Source: Gordonia hydrophobica NBRC 16057 (GTDB taxonomy: Bacteria > Actinomycetota > Actinomycetes > Mycobacteriales > Mycobacteriaceae). Taken from it: 64,000 bases of DNA. Of the stretch, positions 45,441 to 56,003 are shown piece after piece. A program made the translations under genes and the position numbers. How positions within the stretch are numbered: the first letter of the stretch is position 1; each line of letters begins with the position of its first letter. Under the pieces are notes generated by a model. That model was not told the DNA's origin and did not search any database. It saw only the letters and a program-made list of their open reading frames with translations. Where the stretch lies: positions 174,585 through 238,584 of the forward strand of contig NZ_BCWU01000008.1 in NCBI RefSeq assembly GCF_001592365.1, read 5' to 3'.

Positions 45441-45722
45441 GTGGTGACGGAATCCCAGGTCGAGGCGCTGCTGGCGAAGCAGCTTGGCTTGGAGATTGCA
45501 CGACGCCGTCACGCCAAGAACTGGAGTCAGCAGGCGCTGGCCGAGGCGATCGGGCGCAGCCCGAATCACGTTCAGCTCTTGGAGAGCGGCCTCTCCGACC
45601 GCAAGAAGAACACGCCCGCGAATCCGCGGCTGAACACCTTGGTCGCGCTCAGCCGAGCACTGGACGTGCCGCTACCCGAGCTGATCGGGAGCGTCGTCGC
45701 CGGGGTGCCGAGCGCGAAGTAG
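45441..45722 (+). CDS. XRE-family helix-turn-helix regulator
   Basis: 93 residues, one Cro/C1-type domain: [19 protein letters not shown], then [17 protein letters not shown] as recognition helix and [19 protein letters not shown]. No other domain. Two adjacent GTG codons (45441, 45444) can start it. It sits between rph and the phosphodiesterase gene, which are neighbours in M. tuberculosis, so it is an insertion. A 24 bp repeat array follows it. Confidence 0.82.
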   Translation: MVTESQVEALLAKQLGLEIARRRHAKNWSQQALAEAIGRSPNHVQLLESGLSDRKKNTPANPRLNTLVALSRALDVPLPELIGSVVAGVPSAK

Positions 45723-45782
45723 GTGCGTCGGACACCCAGCCCGCGGCGGTTTCGACACGGACCGTGACTCCGTCCCGATCCG

Positions 45783-45880
45783 GCTCAACCAACGTGAGAG
45801 ACAGACGCTCAACCAACGTGAGGGATAGAGGCTCTATCGACGTGGGAGACGGAGGCTCAACCAACGTAGGAGCAACGTGA
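45783..45880. repeat. 24-bp tandem array (GGTCGAG-family relative)
   Basis: Units starting GCTCAACCAACGTGAG at 45783, 45807 and 45855, with a variant GCTCTATCGACGTGGG at 45831, repeat exactly every 24 bp. Read on the other strand they contain CACGTTGGTTGAGC, a degenerate form of the GTTGGTCGAG core seen elsewhere in the window. It occupies the gap after the XRE gene and ends just before the phosphodiesterase stop codon. Confidence 0.65.
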
Positions 45881-45899
45881 GGGCGGGCGCCGTCGACGC

Positions 45900-46673
45900 T
45901 CAGAGCGGCTTGCGGACCTCGATGATCTGCCCCTGGTGCACCAACTGAAGCGGGCCGGGGTACTCACCGGACGCCTCAGTCATGATGGCGTCGGAATCGG
46001 ACCACGGGGCCACATGGGTCAGGGCCAGCGAGCGGACCTGGGCGCGGCTGGCCATCTGTCCGGCTTCCACGCCGGACAGGTGCAGCCCGGCGGGCCGGTT
46101 CTCGGGGTCGTGGGTCCACGACGCCTCGCAGAGGAACAGGTCGGCGTGGCTGGCCAGTTCGACGACCTCGTCGCAGACCGCGGTGTCGCCGCTGTAAACG
46201 AGCACCTCGCCCTCCGGGCCGGTGATCCGGAGTCCGTAGGTCTCCGGCGGGTGGTTCACCTGGAAGGGCTCGATGTGCAGGCCGTGCAGGTCGATGGCCT
46301 CGCGATCAGCCCACTCCCGCACGTCGTAGGTGTCGGAGAGATCGTCCACCTGTCCCGGGTATTCGGAGGCGCCTGCGCCGACCCGCAGGGCGGTGCCCGA
46401 CGGGCCATACAGCATCGACCGCTCCGTCGCCGGCGTCGGCGACCATCGGCGCCAGACGAGCATCGCCGCCAGATCCAGACAGTGATCGGCATGCAAGTGG
46501 CTCAACAGCACCGCGACCTCGTTGGGATCCGCGTGCTGCTGCAACTCACCGAAGACGCCGTGCCCACAGTCGATCAGGACCGGCGGATGGCCATCCGCCT
46601 GCACCAAGTACCCAGAGCATGGCGCACCGGGACCGTTCACGCTCCCTGAACACCCGAGCACCGTCAACCGCAT
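45900..46673 (-). CDS. Metallo-beta-lactamase-fold phosphodiesterase (Rv1339-like)
   Basis: 257 residues. The metal motif HLHADHCLDL (H-X-H-X-D-H) is near residue 60; further ligands are in YSGDTAVCDE and the LALTHVAPW region. RNase Z/AtsA-like fold. The orthologue Rv1339 is reported to degrade cyclic AMP, and the gene order (murI, Rv1339, rph, rdgB) is the same apart from the inserted XRE gene. No signal peptide, so cytoplasmic. I infer cyclic nucleotide hydrolysis from the orthologue, not from motifs. Confidence 0.85.
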   Translation of the reverse strand: MRLTVLGCSGSVNGPGAPCSGYLVQADGHPPVLIDCGHGVFGELQQHADPNEVAVLLSHLHADHCLDLAAMLVWRRWSPTPATERSMLYGPSGTALRVGAGASEYPGQVDDLSDTYDVREWADREAIDLHGLHIEPFQVNHPPETYGLRITGPEGEVLVYSGDTAVCDEVVELASHADLFLCEASWTHDPENRPAGLHLSGVEAGQMASRAQVRSLALTHVAPWSDSDAIMTEASGEYPGPLQLVHQGQIIEVRKPL

Positions 46674-46778
46674 GGGCCTAACTCTGCCACGTCAGTCTGA
46701 AAAACCGGCATCAATCCGCCTACCTGTGATCGGCGACTTCGGCCGACTCTTGCGGTGCGCAAGCCCACAGATCCAGGG

Positions 46779-47582
46779 TCAGAAGTGCTCGACGTGCCCC
46801 ACCGAAGGCCCCAAGAAGCGGGTCGAGAGTTTCCGGAACAAGTTGGGATCGCCTGTGGCGGAAAACAATCGACGAGCCTCCCGGTCGGCGTGCGGATGCA
46901 GAGCATCCCCTTCGGTCAGCACTTTGAACGTGTCCTTCGCGGTCTCCTCCGCGCTGGACACCAGCGTCACCTCGTCGCCCATCACCAACTGAATGACACC
47001 CGAGAGCAGCGGGTAGTGCGTGCACCCGAGAACCACGGTGTCGACGTCGGCCTCCTGCAGCGGTTCCAGGTAGCCCTGTGTCAGTCCCAGGATCTGTCTG
47101 CCGCTAGTGACGCCGCGTTCCACGAAGTCGACGAAGCGGGGGCACGCGACCGCGGTGATCTCGACGTCGCGGGCCGCCGCGAACGAGTCCTGATATGCGC
47201 GGGAGGCGATGGTCGCCTCGGTTCCGATGACACCGATCCGTCCGGTCTTGGTCGCGACGACGGCACGACGCACGGCAGGCAGGATCACCTCGATCACCGG
47301 GATCGGCGCATAGCGTTCCCGCGCATCGCGCAGACACGCCGCCGACGCCGTGTTGCAGGCGATGACGATGGCCTTGACCCCGCGCCGGACCAGTTCGTCG
47401 CCGATCGCGAGCGCGTGCTGACGGATCTCGGGGATGGCGAGCGGCCCGTACGGACCGTTGGCGGTGTCGCCGATGTAGATGATGTCCTCGTCGGGCAGCT
47501 GATCGATGATCGCGCGTGCGACGGTAAGCCCGCCGACGCCGGAGTCGAAGATGCCGATCGGGCCGGTTCCCTGCTCGGTTAT
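46779..47582 (-). CDS. murI: Glutamate racemase, apparent AUA start
   Basis: 267 residues. It makes D-glutamate for peptidoglycan. [17 protein letters not shown] is at the start; the two catalytic Cys are Cys76 in IACNTAS and Cys187 in GCTHYPLL, both present. No ATG, GTG or TTG exists in frame between the upstream stop codon (47601-47603) and the conserved N-terminus. An ATA at 47580-47582 lies exactly 6 nt after the ribosome site AAGGGAGG and overlaps the rhomboid stop codon (ATAA). I take it as the start. The next canonical start (GTG, 47297) would remove Cys76. Confidence 0.88.
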   Translation of the reverse strand: MTEQGTGPIGIFDSGVGGLTVARAIIDQLPDEDIIYIGDTANGPYGPLAIPEIRQHALAIGDELVRRGVKAIVIACNTASAACLRDARERYAPIPVIEVILPAVRRAVVATKTGRIGVIGTEATIASRAYQDSFAAARDVEITAVACPRFVDFVERGVTSGRQILGLTQGYLEPLQEADVDTVVLGCTHYPLLSGVIQLVMGDEVTLVSSAEETAKDTFKVLTEGDALHPHADREARRLFSATGDPNLFRKLSTRFLGPSVGHVEHF

Positions 47583-48208
47583 CGCGGGCCTCCCTTGAGT
47601 TCAGGACTGGACTGGTGGCGACGGTCGCTCAGCATCCACGCCGCGAGCACGCCGCCGGCGGCGCCGAACAGATGGCCCTGCCACGACACGCTGCCGCCTT
47701 GGGGCAGCATGCCCCACAGGAGTCCACCGTAGACCGCGAACAGGACCACGCCGCCGAGGACCTGCCACACGTCGCGGTTGAAGATCCCGCGGACCAGCAG
47801 ATAGGTGAGCCAGCCGAACACGACCCCGGACGCGCCGATCGTGACCGTCCCGGACGGGCCGGTGAGCCACACTCCGAACCCGCTCACCACCCACACGATC
47901 GCGGTGACGCCGAGGAATCGCCCCGACATCAACAGCAGGAAGCCGAGGATCGCCCCCGGGATCAGGTTGCCGATGAGGTGCGCGAAGTCCGCGTGCAGGA
48001 ACGGCGCCCAGATGATCCCGTCGAGCCCGGAGACCTGGCGCGGCAGAATTCCGTTCTGGTCCAGTCGCCCGTTCATGCCGACGTCGATCGCCTCGATCAC
48101 GAACAGCACGATGACGATCGCGACCATCGTGATGCCCGACCGTTTCCAGCGAGGCGTCGGCGTCGGCGCGGCGGGCGACGGTTGCGGCAGGGGCACACCG
48201 CTGCTCAT
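47579..48208 (-). CDS. Rhomboid-family intramembrane serine protease
   Basis: 209 residues, six membrane helices. The catalytic Ser is in [11 protein letters not shown] and the His in [11 protein letters not shown]; the [14 protein letters not shown] segment carries the conserved His/Asn. It cleaves membrane proteins inside the bilayer; substrate unknown. The ATG at 48208 has AAAGGG 7 nt upstream. It corresponds to Rv1337 and is coupled to murI. Confidence 0.92.
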   Translation of the reverse strand: MSSGVPLPQPSPAAPTPTPRWKRSGITMVAIVIVLFVIEAIDVGMNGRLDQNGILPRQVSGLDGIIWAPFLHADFAHLIGNLIPGAILGFLLLMSGRFLGVTAIVWVVSGFGVWLTGPSGTVTIGASGVVFGWLTYLLVRGIFNRDVWQVLGGVVLFAVYGGLLWGMLPQGGSVSWQGHLFGAAGGVLAAWMLSDRRHQSSPELKGGPR

Positions 48209-48230
48209 GGGCAACCCTTTCGGTGAGCGG

Positions 48231-49494
<1,264 letters not shown>

Positions 49495-49508
49495 GATCAA
49501 CTCCTGAT

Positions 49509-49964
49509 CTACTCGGAAGACTCTGCTGCGCCGGAGCCGACTGCGTCGGGCGCCGCGGCGCCGTCGATCTGCACCTGCTCTTCGGTCACCACGCCGTCGA
49601 CGATGCGGTAACTGCGCACCTCGGCGTGGTCGGGGTCACGCGTCGAGATCAGCACGTAGTGCGCCTGCGGCTCCGCCGCGTACGAGACGTCGGTGCGACT
49701 CGGATACGCCTCGGTGGCCGTGTGCGAGTGGTAGATGACGACCGGTTCCTCGTCGGCACGCTCCATCGCACGCCAGACCCGCAGCTGCTCACCGGAGTCG
49801 AAGCGATAGAACGTGGGCGACCGTTCGGCGTTGATCATCGGGATGAAACGGCTCGGGACGTCGGATCCTTCGGCGCCGGCGATGACCCCGCACGCCTCGT
49901 CGGGATGATCGGTTCGCGCATGCGCCACCATCGCGTCCACCAATTCCCGGCTGATCTGCAGCAC
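49509..49964 (-). CDS. mec: CysO-cysteine peptidase Mec (JAMM/MPN metalloprotease)
   Basis: 151 residues. The JAMM zinc motif is visible: IYHSHTATEAYPSRTD (H-X-H-X7-S-X2-D) and the upstream Glu in PDEACGVIAG. It frees cysteine from the CysO C-terminus. The C-terminal tail is low-complexity. First gene of the cysteine cluster after the P1 peptidase. Confidence 0.94.
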   Translation of the reverse strand: MLQISRELVDAMVAHARTDHPDEACGVIAGAEGSDVPSRFIPMINAERSPTFYRFDSGEQLRVWRAMERADEEPVVIYHSHTATEAYPSRTDVSYAAEPQAHYVLISTRDPDHAEVRSYRIVDGVVTEEQVQIDGAAAPDAVGSGAAESSE

Positions 49965-50017
49965 TGCGCCTCCTGGTCCCAGGGTTCACTCCCTGTCAAC
50001 CGTCGACGGTCGACCGA

Positions 50018-51103
50018 TTATTCCCCGAACGCGGAGAACAGCACGTCGCGATACGCGGGAATCCCCGCGACGCTGGTCGCCGACACCACCGCCGACACGA
50101 TGGCGCGCTGCACCACGGTCGCCGCCGCCTCGGCCAGTGCCGCGACGATCGGCGTCTGGGGATCCATCCCGATCGGCATGTCGACGGCTTCGGCCGGGTC
50201 GGCCTCCTTCTCGCCGGTCGCGACCGCGAAGAGCGTGTCGCCGTCGAGCGGCGAATGCGCAGGCCGGACCGCACGCGCCAGACCGTCGTGGCCGGACATC
50301 GCGATCCGCTTGGTGTTCGCCACCGACAGCGTCGCATCGGTTGCGACGACGCCGATGGTCGTGTTGAGGACGGTGCCCTTGGCCGTGAGCTCGGCGAGTC
50401 GCCGAATCTCGAGTTGTTTGGGCGCGTGCAGGCGATGCACGTCCAGATCATCGGCGCCCCAAGGCAATCCGGTGTTCGGATCGATGACGCCGCCGACCGG
50501 ATTCGCCACCACCAGCGCGCCGACCGTCAACCCCGTCGCCGGGCCCTTCCGGATCGTGATCGACGCGGTCCCGACGCCGCCCTTGAGCGCGCCGGCGCGC
50601 GCTCCCACGCCCGCGCCCACGCTGCCGATCGCGAAGTCGTCCCGCGCATCGGCCAGCGCTCGTGCACCGAACTCGGCCGTCGGCCGATTCTCCCAGCGCC
50701 CGACGGGCAGGTCGAAGATCACCGCGGCGGGCACGATCGGCACCACGTGGCCCTGGCGGTCCATCGGGAGTCCGGTGCCCGACTCCTCCAACCCGAGCAT
50801 CACGCCGTCGGCCGCCGCGAGCCCGTACGCGCTGCCGCCGGTCAGCACGATCGCGTCGGCGCCGCGCACGGTGTTCACCGGATCCAGCAGATCGGTCTCG
50901 CGGGTGCCGGGTCCGCCGCCGCGCACGTCGACGGCGGTGGCCGTCCCGGGTGGCAGACGCACGACGGTGACGCCGGTGGCCCAGCCTGCGCCCGGCTCGG
51001 TGGCCGTCGCGACCGTCGCGTCGTCGTCGAGCCGGTGGTGATGGCCCACCGAGATCCCGGAGACGTCGGTCAGTCGATTACCTGCTGCGGCGGTGATGCT
51101 CAT
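50018..51103 (-). CDS. P1-family (DmpA-like) aminopeptidase
   Basis: 361 residues. N-terminal nucleophile fold; self-cleavage is expected before the Ser in GGVGTASITI, giving alpha and beta chains. Other marks: GISVGHHHR, VRGGGPGTRETDLLD, LTGGSAYGLAAADGV. Orthologue of Rv1333. Substrate not settled. The ATG at 51103 lies 3 bp after DUF2017. Confidence 0.9.
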   Translation of the reverse strand: MSITAAAGNRLTDVSGISVGHHHRLDDDATVATATEPGAGWATGVTVVRLPPGTATAVDVRGGGPGTRETDLLDPVNTVRGADAIVLTGGSAYGLAAADGVMLGLEESGTGLPMDRQGHVVPIVPAAVIFDLPVGRWENRPTAEFGARALADARDDFAIGSVGAGVGARAGALKGGVGTASITIRKGPATGLTVGALVVANPVGGVIDPNTGLPWGADDLDVHRLHAPKQLEIRRLAELTAKGTVLNTTIGVVATDATLSVANTKRIAMSGHDGLARAVRPAHSPLDGDTLFAVATGEKEADPAEAVDMPIGMDPQTPIVAALAEAAATVVQRAIVSAVVSATSVAGIPAYRDVLFSAFGE

Positions 51104-51106
51104 CGG

Positions 51107-51754
51107 TCACCACCCGCCCTGGCCCCACTCGCCGTGCCCGGACTCGTCGTGCGTGGGGTCGTCGGGCTGAGCCCATTCGCCCGCCATCAACGCCTCCACG
51201 AGCAGGCCCTGCACCACCGACAGCCAGTCGTACACGTCTTGATGGGCGGCGTTGGGATGGTCGGGCGGCAGCTTCGACGGCTCGTCGGTGATGCCGAGCA
51301 TCGCTCCGAGCGCCAGCCGGATGTCGGTGAGCGCGGTGAGCCAGCCGTCGGCCTGATCCTCGGTCAACGAGACGTCGCCGCCATTGGACGGGAGCGTCTC
51401 GAGCACGGTGCGGGCCGCCGCGAGCTTCGCGTCGATGATGTGCGGTTCGTTGACGCTGCGCAGACCGCCGTTGAGGTCGCCCGCGATCGGTCCGGCCACC
51501 AGCTCGGGCTCTTGATCGGGCCGGTGGAAGTCCGGCAGCAGGCGCCCAAGGGTGACGTCGTCGGGAGCGCGGGTGTGTCCGGTGACGATTCCGGTCAGCG
51601 CCGACAGTTCGTCCTGCGGCGCCGAATCAGCGCGTTCGGACAGCAGCTCGGTGATCGACTCGACCATCGACGCCAGCAGCTGGCACTCGTAGGTCTCGAG
51701 ATTCGAGCAGATGCGAACGTCGTCGCCCGCTCCGGTCCGCCGCCAGGTCCGCAT
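51107..51754 (-). CDS. DUF2017 protein
   Basis: 215 residues, all-helical, with conserved segments LETYECQLLASMVESI, LPDFHRPDQEP and YDWLSVVQGLLVEAL. Orthologue of Rv1332, always next to clpS in actinobacteria. Function unknown; the link to ClpS hints at protein turnover. The ATG overlaps the clpS stop codon (TGATG). Confidence 0.88.
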   Translation of the reverse strand: MRTWRRTGAGDDVRICSNLETYECQLLASMVESITELLSERADSAPQDELSALTGIVTGHTRAPDDVTLGRLLPDFHRPDQEPELVAGPIAGDLNGGLRSVNEPHIIDAKLAAARTVLETLPSNGGDVSLTEDQADGWLTALTDIRLALGAMLGITDEPSKLPPDHPNAAHQDVYDWLSVVQGLLVEALMAGEWAQPDDPTHDESGHGEWGQGGW

Positions 51755-52056
51755 CAGGAATCGTGCTGCATGGTCGCCCACAGGCCCGCCGCATGCAGCT
51801 TGCGGACGTCGGCCTCCATCTTCGCGCGGTCGCCGCTCGACACGACGGCCTTCCCCTCGGTGTGCACCTGCATCATCAGCGCCTTCGACTTCTCCTCGGA
51901 ATAGCCGAAGATCTTCTGAAACACATAGGCGACATAGTTCATCAGATTCACCGGGTCGTCCCACACAAGCGTCACCCACGGACGGTCGTGCACCGCCTCG
52001 GGTTCTGCCACCGCGGTACCGGTACTCGTACCTGGTGTCGCCTCATCCAGCGCCAT
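51754..52056 (-). CDS. clpS: ATP-dependent Clp protease adaptor ClpS
   Basis: 100 residues. After a disordered N-terminus the core is [20 protein letters not shown], with the Asp-Asp and Asn/Met residues that bind N-end-rule substrates, and a second segment [20 protein letters not shown]. It delivers substrates to ClpA/ClpC. Its ATG touches the divergent pncB region; only about 20 bp separate the two start codons. Confidence 0.93.
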   Translation of the reverse strand: MALDEATPGTSTGTAVAEPEAVHDRPWVTLVWDDPVNLMNYVAYVFQKIFGYSEEKSKALMMQVHTEGKAVVSSGDRAKMEADVRKLHAAGLWATMQHDS

Positions 52057-52075
52057 GAGTAATAGGGTAGCGAAG

Positions 52076-53413
52076 GTGACCAGTACCGCGCTGCTGACCG
52101 ATCAATACGAGCTGACCATGCTGTCGGCCGCCCGCCAGGCGGGAACCGCCTCGCGCCAGTGTGTCTTCGAGGTGTTCGCCCGCCGGTTGCCCGACGGTCG
52201 ACGCTACGGCATCGTCGCAGGTACCGGCCGCCTTCTCGATGCCATCGAGAAGTTCCGCTTCGGTGACGAGGAGATCGCGTCGCTGCGCGACGTGCTCGAC
52301 GCCGACACCCTGGCCTGGCTGGCCGACTACCGCTTCAGCGGCGACATCGACGGTTACCGCGAGGGCGAGCTCTACTTCCCCGGCTCCCCGATCCTGACCG
52401 TCCGCGGCGGGTTCGCGGACGCGGTGATCCTGGAGACCCTGATCCTGTCGGTCCTCAACCACGACAGCGCCATCGCATCGGCCGCCGCCCGCATGGTCAA
52501 CGCCGCTGCGGGGCGTCCGATCATCGAGATGGGCGGCAGGCGGACCCACGAGCAGGCGGCCGTCGCCTCGGCACGCGCCGCGTACCTTGCGGGCGTCGAC
52601 CTCACCAGCAATCTCGAAGCCGCCCGCACCTACGGGGTCCCGAGCGCAGGCACCGCCGCGCACGCCTTCACCCTGTCGTTCGCCCACGCCGACGGCAGTG
52701 ACGAACGTGCGGCGTTCGCCGCGCAGGTGGAGACGCTCGGCGTCGGGACCACCCTGCTGGTCGACACCTACGACATCACCACCGGCGTCAAGAACGCCAT
52801 CGAGGTCGCCGGCCCCGACCTGGGCGCGGTGCGCATCGACTCCGGCGACCTCGGAGTCCTGGCCCGGCAGGTGCGTCAGCAGCTCGACGACCTCGGCGCC
52901 ACCGCCACCAAGATCGTCGTCTCCGGTGATCTCGACGAGTACGCGATCGCCTCGCTGCGCGCGGAGCCGGTCGATCTGTACGGCGTGGGCACCTCGCTCG
53001 TCACCGGCAGCGGCTCCCCCACGGCGGGCATGGTCTACAAGCTCGTCGAAGTGGACGGCGTGCCCGTCGCCAAGCGGTCGAGCCGCAAGGAGAGCCACGG
53101 CGGCGCGAAGCGTGCGGTCCGTGCGGCACGTGCCACCGGCACCATCGTCGAGGAGATCCTGCTGCGCGAGGACACACGCCCCGAGGAAGGCTCCGCTGCG
53201 CAGTCGATTCCCGGTGCCGACGGACTCGATGTCACCGAGCTGCAGATCCCGCTGATCCGCGGCGGCGACCGCGTCGAGGGGCTGCCTACACTGGAGGAGT
53301 CCCGCAGGCACGTCGCGCACGGTCTCGTCACGTTGCCGTGGGAAGGTCTGGGGCTCAGCCACGGCGACCCAGCGATCCCCACCCGATACCTGAACGAACC
53401 GGAGAGTCGATGA
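52076..53413 (+). CDS. pncB: Nicotinate phosphoribosyltransferase
   Basis: 445 residues from the GTG at 52076 (AGGG upstream); an ATG at 52055 is in frame but shares bases with the divergent clpS ATG. It makes nicotinate mononucleotide from nicotinate and PRPP. Motifs: [10 protein letters not shown] at the start, [26 protein letters not shown] with the phospho-His region, [12 protein letters not shown] and [13 protein letters not shown]. pncA follows with a 4 bp overlap, so both steps of nicotinamide salvage are in one operon. Confidence 0.94.
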   Translation: MTSTALLTDQYELTMLSAARQAGTASRQCVFEVFARRLPDGRRYGIVAGTGRLLDAIEKFRFGDEEIASLRDVLDADTLAWLADYRFSGDIDGYREGELYFPGSPILTVRGGFADAVILETLILSVLNHDSAIASAAARMVNAAAGRPIIEMGGRRTHEQAAVASARAAYLAGVDLTSNLEAARTYGVPSAGTAAHAFTLSFAHADGSDERAAFAAQVETLGVGTTLLVDTYDITTGVKNAIEVAGPDLGAVRIDSGDLGVLARQVRQQLDDLGATATKIVVSGDLDEYAIASLRAEPVDLYGVGTSLVTGSGSPTAGMVYKLVEVDGVPVAKRSSRKESHGGAKRAVRAARATGTIVEEILLREDTRPEEGSAAQSIPGADGLDVTELQIPLIRGGDRVEGLPTLEESRRHVAHGLVTLPWEGLGLSHGDPAIPTRYLNEPESR

Positions 53414-54006
53414 AGGTCCGCGCATTGGTCGTGGTCGACGTGCAGAACGATTTCTGCGAAGGCGGCGCGCTCGCCGTCGCCGGCGGCAGTGCCGTCGCCT
53501 CGGCGATCAACGCCCTGACCGACGACTATCCGGTGGTCGTCGCGACGCGTGACTACCACATCGATCCCGGTGCGCACTTCTCCGATCAGCCCGATTTCGT
53601 CGACTCCTGGCCGCCGCACTGCCGAGTCGGCACTCCGGGCGCCGACTTCCATCCGGATCTCTCGATGACGCCGATGCAGGAGATCTTCTCCAAGGGCGCC
53701 TACACCGCCGCCTACTCCGGGTTCGAGGGCACCACCGCCGACGGCACCGGCCTGGCCGACTGGCTGGCCGCGCGCGAGGTCACCGACGTCGACGTGGTCG
53801 GCATCGCGACCGACCACTGCGTCCGCGCGACGGCGATCGACGCCGCGACCGCGCGCTTTGCGACCCGCGTCCTGCTCGACTACACCGCCGCCGTCGCCGA
53901 GACGACCACCGCGACGGCCCTGGCCGGTCTGCGTGAGGCAGGCGTCGAGGTGGTCGGAACCCTCGCGCACACGGGCATTCCCGCCGACTCCGACGCCACC
54001 AGGTGA
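53410..54006 (+). CDS. pncA: Nicotinamidase
   Basis: 198 residues. Catalytic triad in place: Asp10 (VVDVQNDF), Lys95 (FSKGAYTAAYSGF), Cys137 (ATDHCVRAT). Metal ligands Asp and His are in RDYHIDPGAHFSDQ. It converts nicotinamide to nicotinate for PncB. Family members activate pyrazinamide. The ATG overlaps pncB; a GTG overlaps the next gene. Confidence 0.95.
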   Translation: MKVRALVVVDVQNDFCEGGALAVAGGSAVASAINALTDDYPVVVATRDYHIDPGAHFSDQPDFVDSWPPHCRVGTPGADFHPDLSMTPMQEIFSKGAYTAAYSGFEGTTADGTGLADWLAAREVTDVDVVGIATDHCVRATAIDAATARFATRVLLDYTAAVAETTTATALAGLREAGVEVVGTLAHTGIPADSDATR

Positions 54007-56003
54007 GCGTCCCCGACGTCGCCGATCTGCTCGCAGATGCCGTCGCCGCGCTCGGCGGCACCCAGCGCGACGGGCAGGCGGCCATGGCCCGCGCCGTCGG
54101 CGAGGCGATCGACGACGAGCACCATCTCGCCGTCCAAGCCGGCACCGGCACCGGCAAATCCCTCGCCTACCTCGTCCCGTCCCTGCGACACGCCGTCGAC
54201 ACCGACGAGACGGTCGTCGTCTCGACGGCGACCATCGCCTTGCAGCGTCAGCTCACCGAGCGCGACCTGCCGCGTCTGACCTCGGCCCTCGCCAAGCCGC
54301 TGGGACGCGAACCGTCGTTCGCGATCCTCAAAGGGCGAGCGAACTACCTGTGCCTGAACAAGATCCACTCCGGAGTGGCCGACGAGGATCCGAACGCCGA
54401 GCTGTTCGACGCCTTCGACCTCTCGCGTATGGGGCGCGAGGTGACCCGGCTGCGGGAGTGGACCTCGGACACCGAGACCGGTGACCGGGACGACCTCTCC
54501 CCCGGCGTCAGCGATCAGTCGTGGCGGCAGGTGAGCGTCTCCTCCCGCGAGTGCCTCGGCGCCAACAACTGCCCGTACGCCGAGGACTGCTTCGCCGAGT
54601 TGGCGCGCAAGAAGGCCGGCGCGTCCGACGTCGTCGTCACCAACCACGCCATGCTCGCGATCGACGCGATGAGCCCGGCAACGATCCTCCCCGAGCACCG
54701 CGTCGTGGTGATCGACGAAGCGCACGAGCTGGTGGATCGCATCACCTCGGTCACCACCGAGGAGATCTCCGCCGCCGGTGTCACGCAGGTGGCGCGCCGT
54801 CTCGGCAAGCTCATCGACGACGAGACCGCCGACGCCCTGGTCGGTGCGGGCGAACAGTTGGAGCTGCTCCTGGAGGACTCCCCGAAGGGCGAATGGACGC
54901 GGCTGCCGAACGGGGCGCCGGAGATCCTCGCAGCACTGCGCGACCGCCTGTGGAACGCGCGCAACGCCGTCGGCCCGGCGCCGTCGTCCGGGTCCGATCC
55001 GGAGGCCTCGGCCACCCGGCAGATGGCCTTGAGCGCCACCGATTCGCTGCACGACTCCGTCGTCCGCGTCCTCACGGTGTTCGGCGAAGCCGACATCACC
55101 AAGCGGCACGACGTCGTCTGGCTCTCGGAGGACCGGTTCCGCAGCACCGTGCGCACCACGCTCCGGATCGCGCCGCTGTCGGTGGCCGGACTGCTGCGGA
55201 CGTCGTTGTTCACCGAATCGACGGTGATCCTCACTTCGGCGACGCTCACGATCGGCGGCAACTTCGACGCCCTCGCCCGCACGTGGGGTCTGCCCGCCCA
55301 CGGCGAGAAGGACGCCGACGCCGCGGGCTGGCGCGGCATGGACGCAGGCAGTCCGTTCGACTACCCGCGTGCGGCGATCCTGTACGTCGGCAAGCATCTG
55401 CGCGCTCCGGGCCGCGACGGCATCGCCGAAGGAACCCTCGACGAGATGGTGGACCTGATGAATGCGGCGGGAGGTCGGACGCTCGGCTTGTTCTCGTCGA
55501 TGCGCGCGGCGAAGGAGGCCTCCGAGAAACTGCGCGACCGCGTCGGCTTCCCCATCCTCTGCCAGGGCGACGACGCGACGTCGGCCCTGATCGAGAAATT
55601 CGCGGCCGACGAGCCCACCTGTCTGTTCGGCACGCTGTCCCTGTGGCAGGGCGTCGACGTGCCGGGCCCGTCGCTGCGCCTGGTGATGATCGACCGGATC
55701 CCGTTCCCCCGTCCCGACGATCCGCTGCTGTCGGCACGACAGCGCGACGTCGACGCCCGTGGCGGCAACGGCTTCCTGACCGTCTCGGCCAATCACGCGG
55801 CACTGCTGTTGGCCCAGGGCGCGGGACGGCTGCTGCGGGCGACCGAGGACCGTGGCGTCGTCGCCGTGCTGGACTCGCGGCTGGCGACCGCCCGCTACGC
55901 CGGCTACCTGCTCGCGGGACTGCCGCCCTTTTGGCGGACCACCGACCCGAAGGCCGTCCGCGCGGCGCTCTCCCGCCTGACCACCGGCGCCGCGAAGTCG
56001 TGA
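54003..56003 (+). CDS. dinG: DinG/XPD-like Fe-S DNA helicase
   Basis: 666 residues. Superfamily 2 helicase: Walker A in QAGTGTGKSLAY, a four-Cys iron-sulfur set (YLCLNK, ECLGANNCPYAEDC), the DEAH box VIDEAHELV, and QGAGRLLRATEDRG near the C-terminus. Likely 5'-3' unwinding in DNA repair or R-loop removal. Orthologue of Rv1329c. It shares the start/stop overlap pattern of the whole pncB operon. Confidence 0.93.
   Translation: MSVPDVADLLADAVAALGGTQRDGQAAMARAVGEAIDDEHHLAVQAGTGTGKSLAYLVPSLRHAVDTDETVVVSTATIALQRQLTERDLPRLTSALAKPLGREPSFAILKGRANYLCLNKIHSGVADEDPNAELFDAFDLSRMGREVTRLREWTSDTETGDRDDLSPGVSDQSWRQVSVSSRECLGANNCPYAEDCFAELARKKAGASDVVVTNHAMLAIDAMSPATILPEHRVVVIDEAHELVDRITSVTTEEISAAGVTQVARRLGKLIDDETADALVGAGEQLELLLEDSPKGEWTRLPNGAPEILAALRDRLWNARNAVGPAPSSGSDPEASATRQMALSATDSLHDSVVRVLTVFGEADITKRHDVVWLSEDRFRSTVRTTLRIAPLSVAGLLRTSLFTESTVILTSATLTIGGNFDALARTWGLPAHGEKDADAAGWRGMDAGSPFDYPRAAILYVGKHLRAPGRDGIAEGTLDEMVDLMNAAGGRTLGLFSSMRAAKEASEKLRDRVGFPILCQGDDATSALIEKFAADEPTCLFGTLSLWQGVDVPGPSLRLVMIDRIPFPRPDDPLLSARQRDVDARGGNGFLTVSANHAALLLAQGAGRLLRATEDRGVVAVLDSRLATARYAGYLLAGLPPFWRTTDPKAVRAALSRLTTGAAKS

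Noticed and set aside
47297..47582. Starting murI at the GTG 47297
   Set aside because: It would remove the N-terminal domain including DSGVGG and the catalytic Cys76, which are well conserved in the upstream frame.
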